44,523 nt of DNA from Rhizobacter sp. (GCA_023954175.1 JAMLIM010000026.1:1-44523); one strand, 5' to 3'; counted from the first letter of the stretch, positions 1 to 8,288 are shown. Made by a program: numbers and translations. The notes: generated by a model from the letters alone, not told the origin.

Positions 1-60
1 TTCGCGAACGAGTTCCTGCGCGGCGGTGATCTTTGCCTCTACCAGCGTGCCTTGATCCAT
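1..60 (-). CDS. Partial unknown gene, N-terminus only
   Basis: Only the first 20 codons are present; the gene runs off the left edge. The reading starts at an ATG (58-60 on the reverse strand) and begins MDQGTLVEAKITAAQELVRE. It overlaps the 3' end of the HEPN-like gene upstream by 22 nt, so the two are probably co-transcribed and translationally coupled. HEPN proteins are often paired with a nucleotidyltransferase or another small partner, but nothing in these 20 residues identifies a family. The function is left open. Confidence 0.5.
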   Translation of the reverse strand, partial: MDQGTLVEAKITAAQELVRE

Positions 61-455
61 TGAAAGACTCCGTGAGTTGGCTCGGTCACCGCCTCGACCA
101 AAGAGGCGGCAGCGAATGGATCCCAGAGCACGTATCGACTCTCTTCCGACCAATTCGACGCGATTGCGAAGTATGCGCCCAGCTGTGGATCTGCCTGCGC
201 GGCGGCGGCGAGTTCGGATTTTAGACCTGCACTCGATATGAGGGTGTCGAAACGGTGGGTGTAGATCGCCTTGACAAATGCCAGGTCCGGGATGGCGTCT
301 GGCTGGAACAGACCTGCGATTCTGGCCTTTAGCGCAAGTTCGACCGCGTATCCAGCAAGGTAGTAGGCGGACGAGCATCGATTCGACTGCAAGAGATACA
401 CAGAGTCTTCGAGCCTAATGTTCGCAAGACGCTGCAGGTCGGACTTAGAGTGCAC
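39..455 (-). CDS. HEPN-domain-like protein
   Basis: About 138 residues, helical. The segment SSAYYLAGYAVELALKARIA resembles the first helix of HEPN-type proteins, which often pair with minimal nucleotidyltransferases in toxin-antitoxin or RNA-targeting modules. The frame is open up to 551, but I chose the GTG at 453-455 because GGAGAG sits 6 nt upstream of it. No clear Rx4-6H RNase motif of active HEPN toxins is visible, so it may be a non-toxic or substrate-binding member. Base composition is clearly AT-richer than the genes to the right, suggesting acquisition by transfer. The downstream gene overlaps it and is cut by the window edge. The family call is by motif impression only. Confidence 0.5.
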   Translation of the reverse strand: MHSKSDLQRLANIRLEDSVYLLQSNRCSSAYYLAGYAVELALKARIAGLFQPDAIPDLAFVKAIYTHRFDTLISSAGLKSELAAAAQADPQLGAYFAIASNWSEESRYVLWDPFAAASLVEAVTEPTHGVFQWIKARW

Positions 456-666
456 TGATGTCTCTCCGGGCGAAACTCGATATTGGGCGCAGCACGGACG
501 CATAACACCGACGGGCCACGTTACGCCGTATGTGTCCTGGTTCCCGTTCAAGTAACACGGCGGTCAATGGCCACAGCCGCAATCCTACCCGCGGGGGTTC
601 AAATGCGATAGGCGGCGCGCCCCTCGCCGCGTGCACGCGCGATGCGCCACATCACTCACCGCTCGC

Positions 667-1386
667 TCAGCGCGCCCCCTTCACCGCGACCTGCGGCTTG
701 AGCAGCACGATGAGTGCGCCGCTGCCGCCTTCGGCGGCGCGCGCCTGGGTGAAGGCGATGACCGAGGACTTCTGAACCAGCCAGGCGTGCACGCGCTGCT
801 TGAGAACCGGCTCGCGTCCCGGCGAGCCGTTGCCCTTGCCGTGGACGACGCGCACGCAGCGCAGCCCCTGGCGCGCCGCTTCGCGCAGGAAGGCGGCGAG
901 CCGGTCGCGCGCCTCGTCGCGCCGCAGGCCGTGCAGGTCGATCTGCGCCTGGATGACCCAGCCGCCGCGGCGCAGCTTGCGCACGACATCGGGGCCGATG
1001 TCGGGGCGGCGAAACGACAGCGCGTCGTCGGTCTCGAGCAGCGATTCGACATCGAACTCGTCGGACAGCGTCGCGCGCAGTGCGTCCGCCTCGTCGCGCT
1101 CGCGCTGGCGCGGCTCGGGTTCGGGCGGCGCGGCGCGCAGCCACGCGCGCTCGTCGTCGGCGAGCGGCGTCACCGCGCCGACACTGCGGGCGAACAGCGT
1201 GCGCGCTTCCCTTTCGCGGTCTCGTTCGCGTTCGAGTGCGGCGCGGGCTGCCGCCTCACGCTCGGCCGCTTCGCGCTCGCGGCGCTGCAACTCGGCGCGC
1301 AACGCACCGAGCGCTGCAATGCCATTCGCGGCCGGGCCGACGGCGAGGGCGGCGCGGGGGACGCGGGACGACGATGGGCGCTTCAC
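667..1386 (-). CDS. Smr-domain protein
   Basis: 239 residues. The N-terminal third is a charged Arg/Glu-rich helical stretch, probably a coiled coil. The C-terminal third is a Smr domain, with the DLHGL motif near residue 168 and the HGKGNGS motif near residue 200. Smr domains are nucleases or nucleic-acid binders, found at the end of MutS2 and as stand-alone proteins such as E. coli SmrA/SmrB, where SmrB cleaves mRNA at collided ribosomes. Whether this protein acts on DNA or RNA cannot be told here. The start is a GTG (1384-1386) overlapping the radC stop as GTGA, so the two genes form a translationally coupled operon transcribed leftwards. Confidence 0.85.
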   Translation of the reverse strand: MKRPSSSRVPRAALAVGPAANGIAALGALRAELQRREREAAEREAAARAALERERDREREARTLFARSVGAVTPLADDERAWLRAAPPEPEPRQRERDEADALRATLSDEFDVESLLETDDALSFRRPDIGPDVVRKLRRGGWVIQAQIDLHGLRRDEARDRLAAFLREAARQGLRCVRVVHGKGNGSPGREPVLKQRVHAWLVQKSSVIAFTQARAAEGGSGALIVLLKPQVAVKGAR

Positions 1387-2057
1387 AGCAGACCCCGTTC
1401 GGCGAATGAGACGACGTCCGCATGCCCGACGACCAGATGGTCGAGCACGCGCACGTCGACGAGGGCGAGCGCGCTCTTGAGCGTCTGCGTCAGGAACTCG
1501 TCGGCGCGCGAAGGTTCGGCGGCGCCCGACGGATGGTTGTGCGCAAGCACGACCGCCGCGGCGTTGAGTTCGAGTGCACGCTTGACGACTTCACGCGGAT
1601 AGACGCTCGTCTGCGTCAGCGTGCCGCGAAACATCTCGTCCATCTGCAGCAGCTGGTGCTGCGCATCGAGAAACAGCACCGCGAACACTTCATGCGGGTG
1701 GGCGGCGAGGCGCAATCGCAGATAGTCCTTGACACGGCCCGGCGTGTCGAACACCGGCTGCTCTCGCAACTGGCGCGCCATCGAGCGGCGCGCGAGTTCG
1801 AGCACGGCAGCGAGTTCGGCGCGCTTGGCAGGCCCCAGGCCCTTGACGCGTTTGAGGTCGGTCGCGCTCGCGTTGAGCAGCCCGCTGATGCCGCCGAAGG
1901 TGTCCAGCATCTGCTGCGCGAGTTGCAGCACGCCGGTGCCCTTCAGGCCCGTGCGCAGCAGCAGCGCCAGCAGTTCCGTGTCGCCGAGCGCAGCCGCCCC
2001 TTGCGCGAGCAGTTTCTCGCGCGGGCGCAGCGCGGCGGGAAGGTCCTTGATCGTCAT
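1383..2057 (-). CDS. radC: RadC family JAB/MPN-domain protein
   Basis: 224 residues from the ATG at 2055-2057. The N-terminus ([17 protein letters not shown]) is the usual RadC start, so an in-frame extension to 2162 is rejected. A helix-hairpin-helix region lies at about residues 50-80 ([16 protein letters not shown]). The C-terminal JAB domain carries the HNHPSG metal-binding motif followed by an Asp. RadC was once linked to DNA repair, but its biochemical role is still unclear. It is the first gene of the radC-smr operon and is divergent from the FKBP isomerase gene, as in many Burkholderiales. Confidence 0.93.
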   Translation of the reverse strand: MTIKDLPAALRPREKLLAQGAAALGDTELLALLLRTGLKGTGVLQLAQQMLDTFGGISGLLNASATDLKRVKGLGPAKRAELAAVLELARRSMARQLREQPVFDTPGRVKDYLRLRLAAHPHEVFAVLFLDAQHQLLQMDEMFRGTLTQTSVYPREVVKRALELNAAAVVLAHNHPSGAAEPSRADEFLTQTLKSALALVDVRVLDHLVVGHADVVSFAERGLL

Positions 2058-2151
2058 GGTCGAGGTACGGCGCGTGCAAGGGCTGCGCCTAGAATCACCG
2101 CAGTCTATCGAAGCATTGCTTCGCAACCAGAGAGCGCAACCCGAGAGCCGC

Positions 2152-2595
2152 TTGAAAGTCATCGAACCCGGATCGTTTCTGACCCTGCACTACCGCCTCG
2201 CGCGTGCCGAGGGCACGGCCATCATCGACACCTTCGATGACAAGCCGGCTACCTTGTCGCTCGGCACCGGCGTGCTGGCGCCCGCGATCGAGGCGCGCCT
2301 CGTCGGCCTGGCCGAAGGCGCGCGCGCGCGCTTCGATCTTGCGGCGGGCGAAGCCTTCGGCGAGCGCAACCCCGATCTGCTGCAGCGCGTGAAGCGATCC
2401 TTGCTGACCGAACTCGGCGACACCGACGAGACGCATGCGGTGGGCGACGTGCTGCAGTTCCCGACACCCGACGGCCAGGGTGCCTATGCCGGCGTCGTGC
2501 GCGAAGTCGGCGACGACTGGCTGCTGTTCGACTTCAACCACCCCCTCGCCGGTTTGCCGCTGACCTTCGAGGTGCAGGTGATCGGCGTCCTGTGA
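2152..2595 (+). CDS. fkpB: FKBP-type peptidyl-prolyl isomerase (SlpA-like)
   Basis: 147 residues if the TTG at 2152 is the start. GAGAG ends 4 nt upstream, and the protein then begins at the expected place just before the FKBP fold ([11 protein letters not shown]). An in-frame ATG at 2056 would overlap the radC start and add 32 residues unlike the family, so it is less likely. The sequence has the SlpA layout: an FKBP half, an inserted flap domain ([15 protein letters not shown]) and the ending [17 protein letters not shown]. Such proteins isomerise prolyl bonds and act as chaperones. The TGA stop overlaps the ispH ATG as TGATG. The fkpB-ispH pairing is common in proteobacteria. Confidence 0.9.
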   Translation: MKVIEPGSFLTLHYRLARAEGTAIIDTFDDKPATLSLGTGVLAPAIEARLVGLAEGARARFDLAAGEAFGERNPDLLQRVKRSLLTELGDTDETHAVGDVLQFPTPDGQGAYAGVVREVGDDWLLFDFNHPLAGLPLTFEVQVIGVL

Positions 2596-3581
2596 TGGCC
2601 AAGTCGTCGGGCGGGAACGAGATCCCCGTGTCGGACGTGGCCGACGTGCTGCTCGCCGAGCCGCGCGGCTTTTGCGCCGGCGTCGATCGCGCGATCGAGA
2701 TCGTCGAGCGCGCGCTGAAGAAGTTCGGCGCGCCGATCTACGTGCGCCACGAGATCGTGCACAACACCTACGTGGTGAACGACCTCAAGGCCAAGGGCGC
2801 GATCTTCATCGAGGATCTGGTCGAAGTGCCGCCCGGCGCGACGCTCGTGTTCTCGGCCCACGGCGTCAGCCAGGCGGTGCGGCGCGAGGCGGACGAGCGC
2901 GGCTTCGCGGTCTTCGATGCCACTTGCCCGCTCGTCTCCAAGGTGCATGTCGAGGTCGCCAAGCTGCACAAGGAAGGCTACGAATTCATCATGATCGGCC
3001 ACAAGGGCCACCCCGAGGTCGAGGGCACGATGGGGCAACTCGCTTCCGGCATCTACCTCGTCGAGGATGTGGCCGATGTTGCGCGCGCCGCCGTCACGCG
3101 GCCGGATCGGCTCGCGGTCGTGACGCAGACGACACTGTCGGTGGACGACGCGGCCGAGATCCTGGCCGCCGTCAAGCGGCGCTTTCCGAACGTGCGCGAA
3201 CCGAAGAAGCAGGACATCTGCTACGCGACGCAAAACCGCCAGGACGCCGTCAAGCTGCTGAGCCCGCAGGTGGACGTGGTCGTCGTCGTCGGCAGCCCGA
3301 CGAGTTCGAACAGCAACCGCCTGCGCGAACTCGCCGAGCGCCTCGGGACGCCGGCCTACATGGTGGACCGGCCGGAGGATCTGCAGCCGGCGTGGTTCGA
3401 GGGGCGGCGCCGCATCGGCTTGACGGCCGGCGCTTCGGCCCCCGACATCCTCGTCGAGCAGGTGATCGCGCGCCTGCGCGCGCTCGGCGCGGTGTCGGTG
3501 CGCAAACTCGAAGGCGTGAAGGAAACGGTGCACTTCCCGCTGCCGATGGGGCTTGGCGACAAGTCCATGGGCAAGACCTGA
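2595..3581 (+). CDS. ispH: 4-hydroxy-3-methylbut-2-enyl diphosphate reductase
   Basis: 328 residues. IspH (LytB) catalyses the last step of the MEP isoprenoid pathway, reducing HMBPP to IPP and DMAPP with a 4Fe-4S cluster. The three cluster cysteines are visible: C27 (RGFCAGV), C111 (ATCPLV) and C209 ([10 protein letters not shown]). The conserved [10 protein letters not shown] stretch with the catalytic Glu is at about 139-148. I start at ATG 2595, which overlaps the fkpB stop codon; a GTG one codon upstream is also possible. A GC-rich hairpin follows the stop codon directly. Confidence 0.97.
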   Translation: MAKSSGGNEIPVSDVADVLLAEPRGFCAGVDRAIEIVERALKKFGAPIYVRHEIVHNTYVVNDLKAKGAIFIEDLVEVPPGATLVFSAHGVSQAVRREADERGFAVFDATCPLVSKVHVEVAKLHKEGYEFIMIGHKGHPEVEGTMGQLASGIYLVEDVADVARAAVTRPDRLAVVTQTTLSVDDAAEILAAVKRRFPNVREPKKQDICYATQNRQDAVKLLSPQVDVVVVVGSPTSSNSNRLRELAERLGTPAYMVDRPEDLQPAWFEGRRRIGLTAGASAPDILVEQVIARLRALGAVSVRKLEGVKETVHFPLPMGLGDKSMGKT

Positions 3582-3591
3582 GATCGGCCCG

Positions 3592-3612
3592 CCGGGCGCG
3601 TTGCGCGCCCGG
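3592..3612 (+). terminator. GC-rich hairpin after ispH
   Basis: A perfect 9-bp stem (CCGGGCGCG / CGCGCCCGG) with a TTG loop begins 10 nt after the ispH stop. There is no T-run, so it may be a weak or Rho-assisted terminator or only an mRNA-stabilising hairpin. Confidence 0.5.
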
Positions 3613-3638
3613 AGCTCACGGCCGGGGCGCGTTGTGTG

Positions 3639-3716
3639 CCCCGAACCCGCGCCCCGAATGCGCGCCCCGAATGCGCGCCCCGAATGCGCGCCCCGAATTC
3701 GCGCCCCGAATGCGCG
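3639..3716. repeat. 13-bp tandem repeat, six units
   Basis: The core CCCCGAA recurs every 13 bp, starting at 3639, 3652, 3665, 3678, 3691 and 3704. The unit is close to CCCCGAATGCGCG; the first copy (CCCCGAACCCGCG) and the fourth (CCCCGAATTCGCG) vary. It lies in the gap between the convergent ispH and small FeoB-associated genes. The perfect phase and near-identity suggest recent slippage. The array is not CRISPR-like because the units are contiguous. Confidence 0.9.
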
Positions 3717-3752
3717 CGCGAAACTCGAGCCTGATCCGTGCGTGGCGGCGCT

Positions 3753-4013
3753 TCAGCCCCGTTTCGTCGGCGCCGCCTTGCGCACGACGTGAATCGACGC
3801 TGCGGCGCGATTGGCAGGTGCGTGCTTGCAGCCCCCGCAGCCGCTCGTCTCGGTTGCCGCCTGCTGCCAACGCGCCGCCACAGGCGCCGGCCACGGCAGG
3901 CGCAGCGCGCGACGCGCCAGCGCCCGCCGCGCCGCGCCCGGCATCAGATTCCAGGTGGCGCCGAGCGCGCATGCCACGACGATCAGCGAGACGATCAGGC
4001 TCTGAATGAACAT
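3753..4013 (-). CDS. Small FeoB-associated membrane protein
   Basis: 86 residues. One N-terminal membrane segment (FIQSLIVSLIVVACALGATW) is followed by a basic linker and a Cys motif SGCGGCKHA near residue 60. The ATG at 4011-4013 is one nt after the feoB stop, with GGAGG inside the feoB end, so translation is coupled to feoB. Small Cys-containing proteins downstream of feoB are common in many bacteria and are thought to help FeoB assembly or iron handling. The position is like that of FeoC, but the sequence is not FeoC. In betaproteobacteria such genes are annotated only as DUF proteins. The function is inferred from position. Confidence 0.75.
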   Translation of the reverse strand: MFIQSLIVSLIVVACALGATWNLMPGAARRALARRALRLPWPAPVAARWQQAATETSGCGGCKHAPANRAAASIHVVRKAAPTKRG

Positions 4014-4014
4014 C

Positions 4015-5892
4015 TCAGCCTCCAAAGGCCAGCGCCAGCCGGTAGGTCACGAACGACGCCGCATAGGCAAGCACGAAGAGGTAGCCTGCCATCAGCAGCG
4101 GGTAGCGCCACGCGTTCGTCTCGCGCTTCACGACCGCAAGCGTCGAGAGGCATTGCGGCGCGAACACGAACCACGCGAGCAGTGAATACGCCGTCGCCAG
4201 CGACCAGCTCTGCGCGATGACGGGCGACAGTGCGTCGGCCACCGCATCGCCCGAAGCGGACAACGCGTACACCGTGCCGAGCGCGCCGACGGCGACTTCG
4301 CGTGCCGCCATGCCGGGCACGAGCGCGATCGAGATCTGCCAGTTGAAGCCGATCGGCGCGAACACATGCTGCAGCGCCTGGCCGAGCCAGCCGGCCGCGC
4401 TGTAGAGGATCGGCGGCCCTGCGGAGCCGGCCGGCGGCGCGGGGTAGCTGGAGAGGAACCACATCACGACGGTCAACGTGAAGATGATGCCGCCGACGCG
4501 GCGCAGGAAGATGCGCGCGCGCTCCCACAGGCCGAGCCAGAGATTGCGCAGGCTCGGCACGCGGTACGGCGGCAGCTCGAGCATCAGCGGCTGGTACCGG
4601 CTCTTCATCCAGATGCGCTTGAAGGCCCAGGCGACGACCATCGCCGAGACGACGCCGGCGACGTACAGGCTGAACAGCGTCAGCCCGCGCAGGTTGAAGA
4701 GCCCCACGTTGCGGTTCGGCACGAAGGCGCCGATCAGCAGCGCGTACACCGGCAGCCGTGCCGAGCACGTCATCAGCGGCGCCACCATGATGGTTGCGAG
4801 CCGGTCCTTCCAGTTCGCGATCGTGCGCGTCGCCATGATGCCGGGGACCGCGCAGGCAAAGCTCGACAACAGCGGTATGAAGGCGCGCCCCGAAAGCCCC
4901 ACCTTGCCCATCAGGTTGTCGAGCAGGAAGGCGGCGCGCGGCAGGTAGCCCGAGTCCTCGAGCAGCAGGATGAAGAAGAACAGGATCAGGATCTGCGGCA
5001 GGAAGACGACGACGCCCCCCACGCCCGCGATCACGCCGTCGGCGAGCAGGCTGCGCAGCGGCCCGTCGGCCATGTGCGCGCTCGTCCAGTCCGCGGCGGC
5101 GGCCATTGCCTGCGCGATGAGGTCCATCGGCAACTCGGCCCACGAGAACACGGCCTGGAAGATCAGGAACAGCACCGCGCCGAGGATGGCGATGCCCCAC
5201 ACCGGATGCATCACGATGCCGTCGATGCGGTGGTGGAAGCGCTGGAACTGCGCCGCGCCCGGGGCCGCGATCGCGAGAATGCGGCGCACCTCGGCCTGCA
5301 GCGTGGTGGACGATAGCGACTCGGGCAGCGCCATGCCCGGCGCGTGCGAGAGATCGAGGTGCGTTTCGCGCTCGAGCTCGGCAAGCAACTGCGCATGGCC
5401 GTCGTGCTTGACGGCGACGGTCTCGACGACCGGGCAGCCGAGCTCGGCGGCGAGCTTGCCGATGTCGATCGCGAGGCCCTGCGAACGCGCGACATCCGCC
5501 ATGTTGAGCGCGACGAGCATCGGTCGGCCGATGCGCTTGAGCTCGAGCACGAGGCGCAGGTTCATGCGCAGGTTGGTGGCATCGACGACCGCGACGATCA
5601 GGTCGGGCGCCGCCTCGCCGGCGCGCCGGCCTTCGATCATCTCGAGCGTCACGCGCTCGTCCGGCGTCGCCGGCACCAGGCTGTAGGCGCCCGGCAGGTC
5701 GATCACCGAGACATGCCGGCCGTTGCGCAGGCGCGCCGTGCCAACCTTGCGCTCGACCGTGACGCCGGCGTAGTTGGCGACCTTCTGGCGCGCGCCGGTC
5801 AACAGGTTGAAGAGCGCCGTCTTGCCGCAGTTCGGGTTGCCGACCAGCGCGATGCTGAAGTCGGCGGCCGAGGTGAGGGCTTGACTCGTCAT
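4015..5892 (-). CDS. feoB: Ferrous iron transporter FeoB
   Basis: 625 residues. FeoB imports Fe2+ across the inner membrane. The cytosolic N-terminal G domain shows G1 GNPNCGKT (18-25), G3 DLPG (65-68) and G4 NMAD (130-133). A helical linker follows, then the membrane part with two Gate repeats from about residue 225 on; FLPQILILFFFILLLEDSGY and SFACAVPGIMATR are typical FeoB segments. The length is that of the shorter FeoB type, without the extra C-terminal domain of E. coli FeoB. It follows feoA after 22 nt and is followed 1 nt later by the small Cys protein, forming a three-gene operon. Confidence 0.97.
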   Translation of the reverse strand: MTSQALTSAADFSIALVGNPNCGKTALFNLLTGARQKVANYAGVTVERKVGTARLRNGRHVSVIDLPGAYSLVPATPDERVTLEMIEGRRAGEAAPDLIVAVVDATNLRMNLRLVLELKRIGRPMLVALNMADVARSQGLAIDIGKLAAELGCPVVETVAVKHDGHAQLLAELERETHLDLSHAPGMALPESLSSTTLQAEVRRILAIAAPGAAQFQRFHHRIDGIVMHPVWGIAILGAVLFLIFQAVFSWAELPMDLIAQAMAAAADWTSAHMADGPLRSLLADGVIAGVGGVVVFLPQILILFFFILLLEDSGYLPRAAFLLDNLMGKVGLSGRAFIPLLSSFACAVPGIMATRTIANWKDRLATIMVAPLMTCSARLPVYALLIGAFVPNRNVGLFNLRGLTLFSLYVAGVVSAMVVAWAFKRIWMKSRYQPLMLELPPYRVPSLRNLWLGLWERARIFLRRVGGIIFTLTVVMWFLSSYPAPPAGSAGPPILYSAAGWLGQALQHVFAPIGFNWQISIALVPGMAAREVAVGALGTVYALSASGDAVADALSPVIAQSWSLATAYSLLAWFVFAPQCLSTLAVVKRETNAWRYPLLMAGYLFVLAYAASFVTYRLALAFGG

Positions 5893-5914
5893 GGCACTTG
5901 CCGTGGGGCTGGGC

Positions 5915-6157
5915 TCAGACCGGCACGACTTCGACGCATTCGGCTTCGAGCCGGCGCAGGCCGAACATCGTCTCGCCGATCAGCACCGCGAGCGGCTCGC
6001 GACCGCCCGGGCCGCGGCGCAGCAACTGCACCGGCTCGCCGGCGATGAAGCCGAGTTCGCTCAGGCGGCGCAGCGTGGCGGCGTCGATCTCGGGCGATCG
6101 GGCGACGAGGCTGGCGACGACCGCGTGGGCGCCGTTCTGGAGTTCGCTCAGGAGCAT
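5915..6157 (-). CDS. feoA: Ferrous iron transport protein FeoA
   Basis: 80 residues, an SH3-like fold by family. FeoA is a small cytosolic partner needed for FeoB activity. The central LSELGFIAGEPVQLLRRGPGG and the following LAVLIGETMFGLRRLEAECV match the FeoA core. It is the first gene of the feo operon. No convincing Shine-Dalgarno precedes the ATG. The upstream 200-bp gap shared with hemP holds a Fur-like box at 6214-6232 and an FNR-like box at 6269-6282, matching the known pattern of iron repression and anaerobic activation of feo in enterobacteria. Confidence 0.93.
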   Translation of the reverse strand: MLLSELQNGAHAVVASLVARSPEIDAATLRRLSELGFIAGEPVQLLRRGPGGREPLAVLIGETMFGLRRLEAECVEVVPV

Positions 6158-6213
6158 GGTGTGGGGTGAGGATTGCCGATGAAGCAGGCTGAGCCGCGAC
6201 TGGATTCAGCCTG

Positions 6214-6232
6214 AATGCGAGTGTCTCTCATT
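6214..6232. promoter_or_regulatory. Fur-like box upstream of feoA
   Basis: AATGCGAGTGTCTCTCATT is a 19-bp imperfect palindrome (7 of 9 arm positions pair) and matches AATGAGAATnATTCTCATT at 14 of 18 positions. It lies 57 nt upstream of the feoA start. Read by eye and not scored by a matrix. Confidence 0.55.
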
Positions 6233-6268
6233 TCGATCAACCATGGGAAGATCATTGAGGCGACGAAT

Positions 6269-6282
6269 TTGCGCTGGATCAA
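6269..6282. promoter_or_regulatory. FNR-like box between feoA and hemP
   Basis: TTGCG-CTGG-ATCAA matches TTGAT-N4-ATCAA at 8 of 10 positions. E. coli feo is FNR-activated, so the location makes sense. The same half-sites occur upstream of fccA (14192-14205). Confidence 0.4.
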
Positions 6283-6321
6283 ACGCGCGGCCGCGGTCGG
6301 CAAAAAGTGGGCAAAAAGCGG

Positions 6322-6350
6322 TTGACGATACGAATGCGAATGATTAGCAT
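6322..6350 (+). promoter_or_regulatory. Putative sigma-70 promoter of hemP
   Basis: TTGACG (6322-6327), a 17-bp spacer and TAGCAT (6345-6350). The predicted transcript start falls on or next to the hemP ATG (6357), implying a leaderless mRNA. A Fur box covers the -10 element. Confidence 0.5.
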
Positions 6351-6351
6351 A
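6333..6351. promoter_or_regulatory. Fur-like box over the hemP promoter
   Basis: AATGCGAATGATTAGCATA matches AATGAGAATnATTCTCATT at 14 of 18 positions; 7 of 9 arm positions pair. It overlaps the predicted -10 element, so bound Fur would block RNA polymerase. Confidence 0.65.
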
Positions 6352-6356
6352 CGCAG

Positions 6357-6521
6357 ATGTCGCCTTCGCATGAGTCTCGCAAGCCGCCAACCGTGACGCC
6401 GCCGCAGCGGGTGTCGAGCGCGTCGCTGTTCGGGCCACACAAGGAACTGGTCGTCGAGCACAACGGGCGCGAGTACCGCTTGCAACTGACGCGAAACGGC
6501 AAACTGATTCTTACCGCATGA
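6357..6521 (+). CDS. hemP: Hemin uptake protein HemP
   Basis: 54 residues. The C-terminal half, LFGPHKELVVEHNGREYRL followed by QLTRNGKLILTA, is the HemP signature (LFG...EHNG..Y.LR.TR.GKLILTK). HemP is a small protein linked to hemin use; in Burkholderia a homologue (HmuP) is needed for expression of the hemin receptor. No hemin receptor gene follows here, so this copy is an orphan. There is no Shine-Dalgarno before the ATG, and the predicted promoter places transcript start at the ATG itself. No better internal start with a ribosome-binding site is present. Divergent from feoAB. Confidence 0.88.
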   Translation: MSPSHESRKPPTVTPPQRVSSASLFGPHKELVVEHNGREYRLQLTRNGKLILTA

Positions 6522-6754
6522 CGATTCGGCATTGCAACCCGTGCCAGCAAATGAAGGCGCGCGGGCGGCAGCGATTTGCCGGCGCGCGTGATCGACGGGA
6601 TCGACGTGCGCGGTGCAAGAAGGGGTTGCATATCAGCTAGACCGCCACGCGCGCAGGGCGCAGGCGATTTCTCCAGCCAGCCAAGGGACGCGCGACGTCC
6701 TGTAGCCAGCCAGCGAGTTCGACACAACCGCAGGTCAACTACAGGGAACGTCCT

Positions 6755-8236
6755 TTGGCAACACACAAACCTATCGCGCGACCGCTTCTTTGCGCGGCGA
6801 TTCTGGGGGGCCTGGCGAGCAGCCTGCCGGCCCATGCCGAAACCGAGGTGCAAAAGCTGAACGCCACCGTGGAGCAACTGCTCCAGCGGATGGAGCAGCT
6901 CGAGGCGGCGAACAAGCGGCTGGCAAGCCAGTTGGAGCAGGTATCGGGCGCGAACGCGCCGGCATCCGGCGCGCAGGCCCAACAGGCGGCGCCGGGCCAT
7001 CCGGCCGCTCCCGACGCGCCGACGGGCGCTGCGCAGGCGGCCAGCTCGCAGCAGCCGAGCAGGCTGGAGAAAGCGCTCGAAGGCGTCACCGTCGGCGCGT
7101 CGGTCGCGATGGTGTCGCAAAGCGCCCAGCGGGGCCTGACGCAAGGTGACAAGAGCCAGCTCAACTACCGCGCCGACGTGGAGGTCGAGGTTCCGCTCGC
7201 CAAGGTGGCCGAGGTCGGGGACAGCAAGCTGTTCTTTCATCTTCGCGCGGGCCAGGGCGCGGGGCTCGAGTTCGTCAGCCCGACGTTGACGGCGACGCCC
7301 AACAGCACCGCCTTCTTCCTCCAGGGCGGCGACGATTCGGCCACCATCATCGGCCAGGCCTGGTATCAGCTCAGCCATCCTCTGGCGCCGAGCGCATCGG
7401 GCGCGGCGCCGAGTATCGAGGCGACGCTCGGCAAGATCGATCTGTTCGGCTTCTTCGACCAGAACGAGATCGCCGACAGCGAGACGGATGCCTTCCTGAA
7501 CAACGTCTTCGTGCACAACCCGCTGCTCGATTCGGGCGGCGCGATCGGCGGGGACAGCTACGGCTTCCAGCCGGGCGTGATCGCCAGCTACGCGAGCGAT
7601 GTGAGCGAGAACAGCCACTGGAAGGCTTCGCTCGGCGTCTTCGCCTCGGGCGCGGGGGCCGGTTTCAACTCGAGCTTCAGCCAGCCCTTCGCCATCGGCC
7701 AGCTGGCCTACAGCGGCACGGTGCTCAAGGACCGCCCCGGCAACTATCGGCTCTATGCGTGGACCAACGGCTCGTTCGTCCCCTACAACAACGAGGCCGC
7801 CACCGCGACCGGCCGCACCACGGGCATCGGTTTGTCGATCGACCAGGTGGTGACCGAGAGCCTCACGGTGTTCACCCGTTACGGCCATGCCTTCAGCGGC
7901 GATGTGCGCTTCAACAACGCGTTCACGTTTGGCGCCCAGCTCGCCGGCCTGCGTTGGGGCCGCCAGGACGATCGCGTCGGCCTCGCATTCGGCTGGCTCG
8001 ACACGAGCCCCGGTTTCAGGGCCGCGGCGCCGACGATGGACGCCGACGGCGACGGCGTTTCGGATTTCGGCTACAGCCCGACCGGAGCGGAAAAGGATAT
8101 CGAGCTGTACTACGCCTGGCAGATCAACCCCAATCTGCAGATTTTCCCCAACATGCAATGGATCATTCAGCCCGGCGGGGACCCGGGCGCACAAAACATC
8201 TGGGCCATCGGCCTGCGCGCGGTCGCAGGGTTTTGA
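6755..8236 (+). CDS. Outer-membrane porin with N-terminal coiled coil
   Basis: 493 residues with a signal peptide (PLLCAAILGGLASSLPAHA, cleavage near residue 28). A heptad coiled coil at about 30-65 (LNATVEQLLQRMEQLEAANK) is followed by an Ala/Pro/Gln linker and a long beta-rich region ending in Phe, as in outer-membrane barrels. It resembles the carbohydrate-selective or OprB-like porins. The start is the TTG at 6755 with AGGGA 8 nt upstream; no other start preserves the signal peptide. It lies 52 nt before ftrA in the same direction, so it may let metal or ligand cross the outer membrane for the Ftr system. That link is inferred from position; the substrate is unknown. Confidence 0.75.
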   Translation: MATHKPIARPLLCAAILGGLASSLPAHAETEVQKLNATVEQLLQRMEQLEAANKRLASQLEQVSGANAPASGAQAQQAAPGHPAAPDAPTGAAQAASSQQPSRLEKALEGVTVGASVAMVSQSAQRGLTQGDKSQLNYRADVEVEVPLAKVAEVGDSKLFFHLRAGQGAGLEFVSPTLTATPNSTAFFLQGGDDSATIIGQAWYQLSHPLAPSASGAAPSIEATLGKIDLFGFFDQNEIADSETDAFLNNVFVHNPLLDSGGAIGGDSYGFQPGVIASYASDVSENSHWKASLGVFASGAGAGFNSSFSQPFAIGQLAYSGTVLKDRPGNYRLYAWTNGSFVPYNNEAATATGRTTGIGLSIDQVVTESLTVFTRYGHAFSGDVRFNNAFTFGAQLAGLRWGRQDDRVGLAFGWLDTSPGFRAAAPTMDADGDGVSDFGYSPTGAEKDIELYYAWQINPNLQIFPNMQWIIQPGGDPGAQNIWAIGLRAVAGF

Positions 8237-8288
8237 GCCGACAAGCCGAATATCTCGTCAATCAATCATCATCACTGGGAGATCGATC

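Noticed and set aside
588-604. GGTTCAAAT resembling a tRNA T-loop near 598-606, possible tRNA fragment or att site
   Set aside because: The flanking bases do not form a T stem, and no acceptor or anticodon arm is nearby.
631-1602. Long open frame on the + strand opposite smr/radC
   Set aside because: It is the GC-rich shadow of two well-supported genes on the other strand and has no family motif.
3639-3716. Possible short CRISPR array
   Set aside because: The units are contiguous 13-mers without spacers; this is a simple tandem repeat.
6755-8236. TonB-dependent hemin receptor following hemP
   Set aside because: There is no TonB box or plug domain and the length is too short; the N-terminal coiled coil fits an OprB-like porin.
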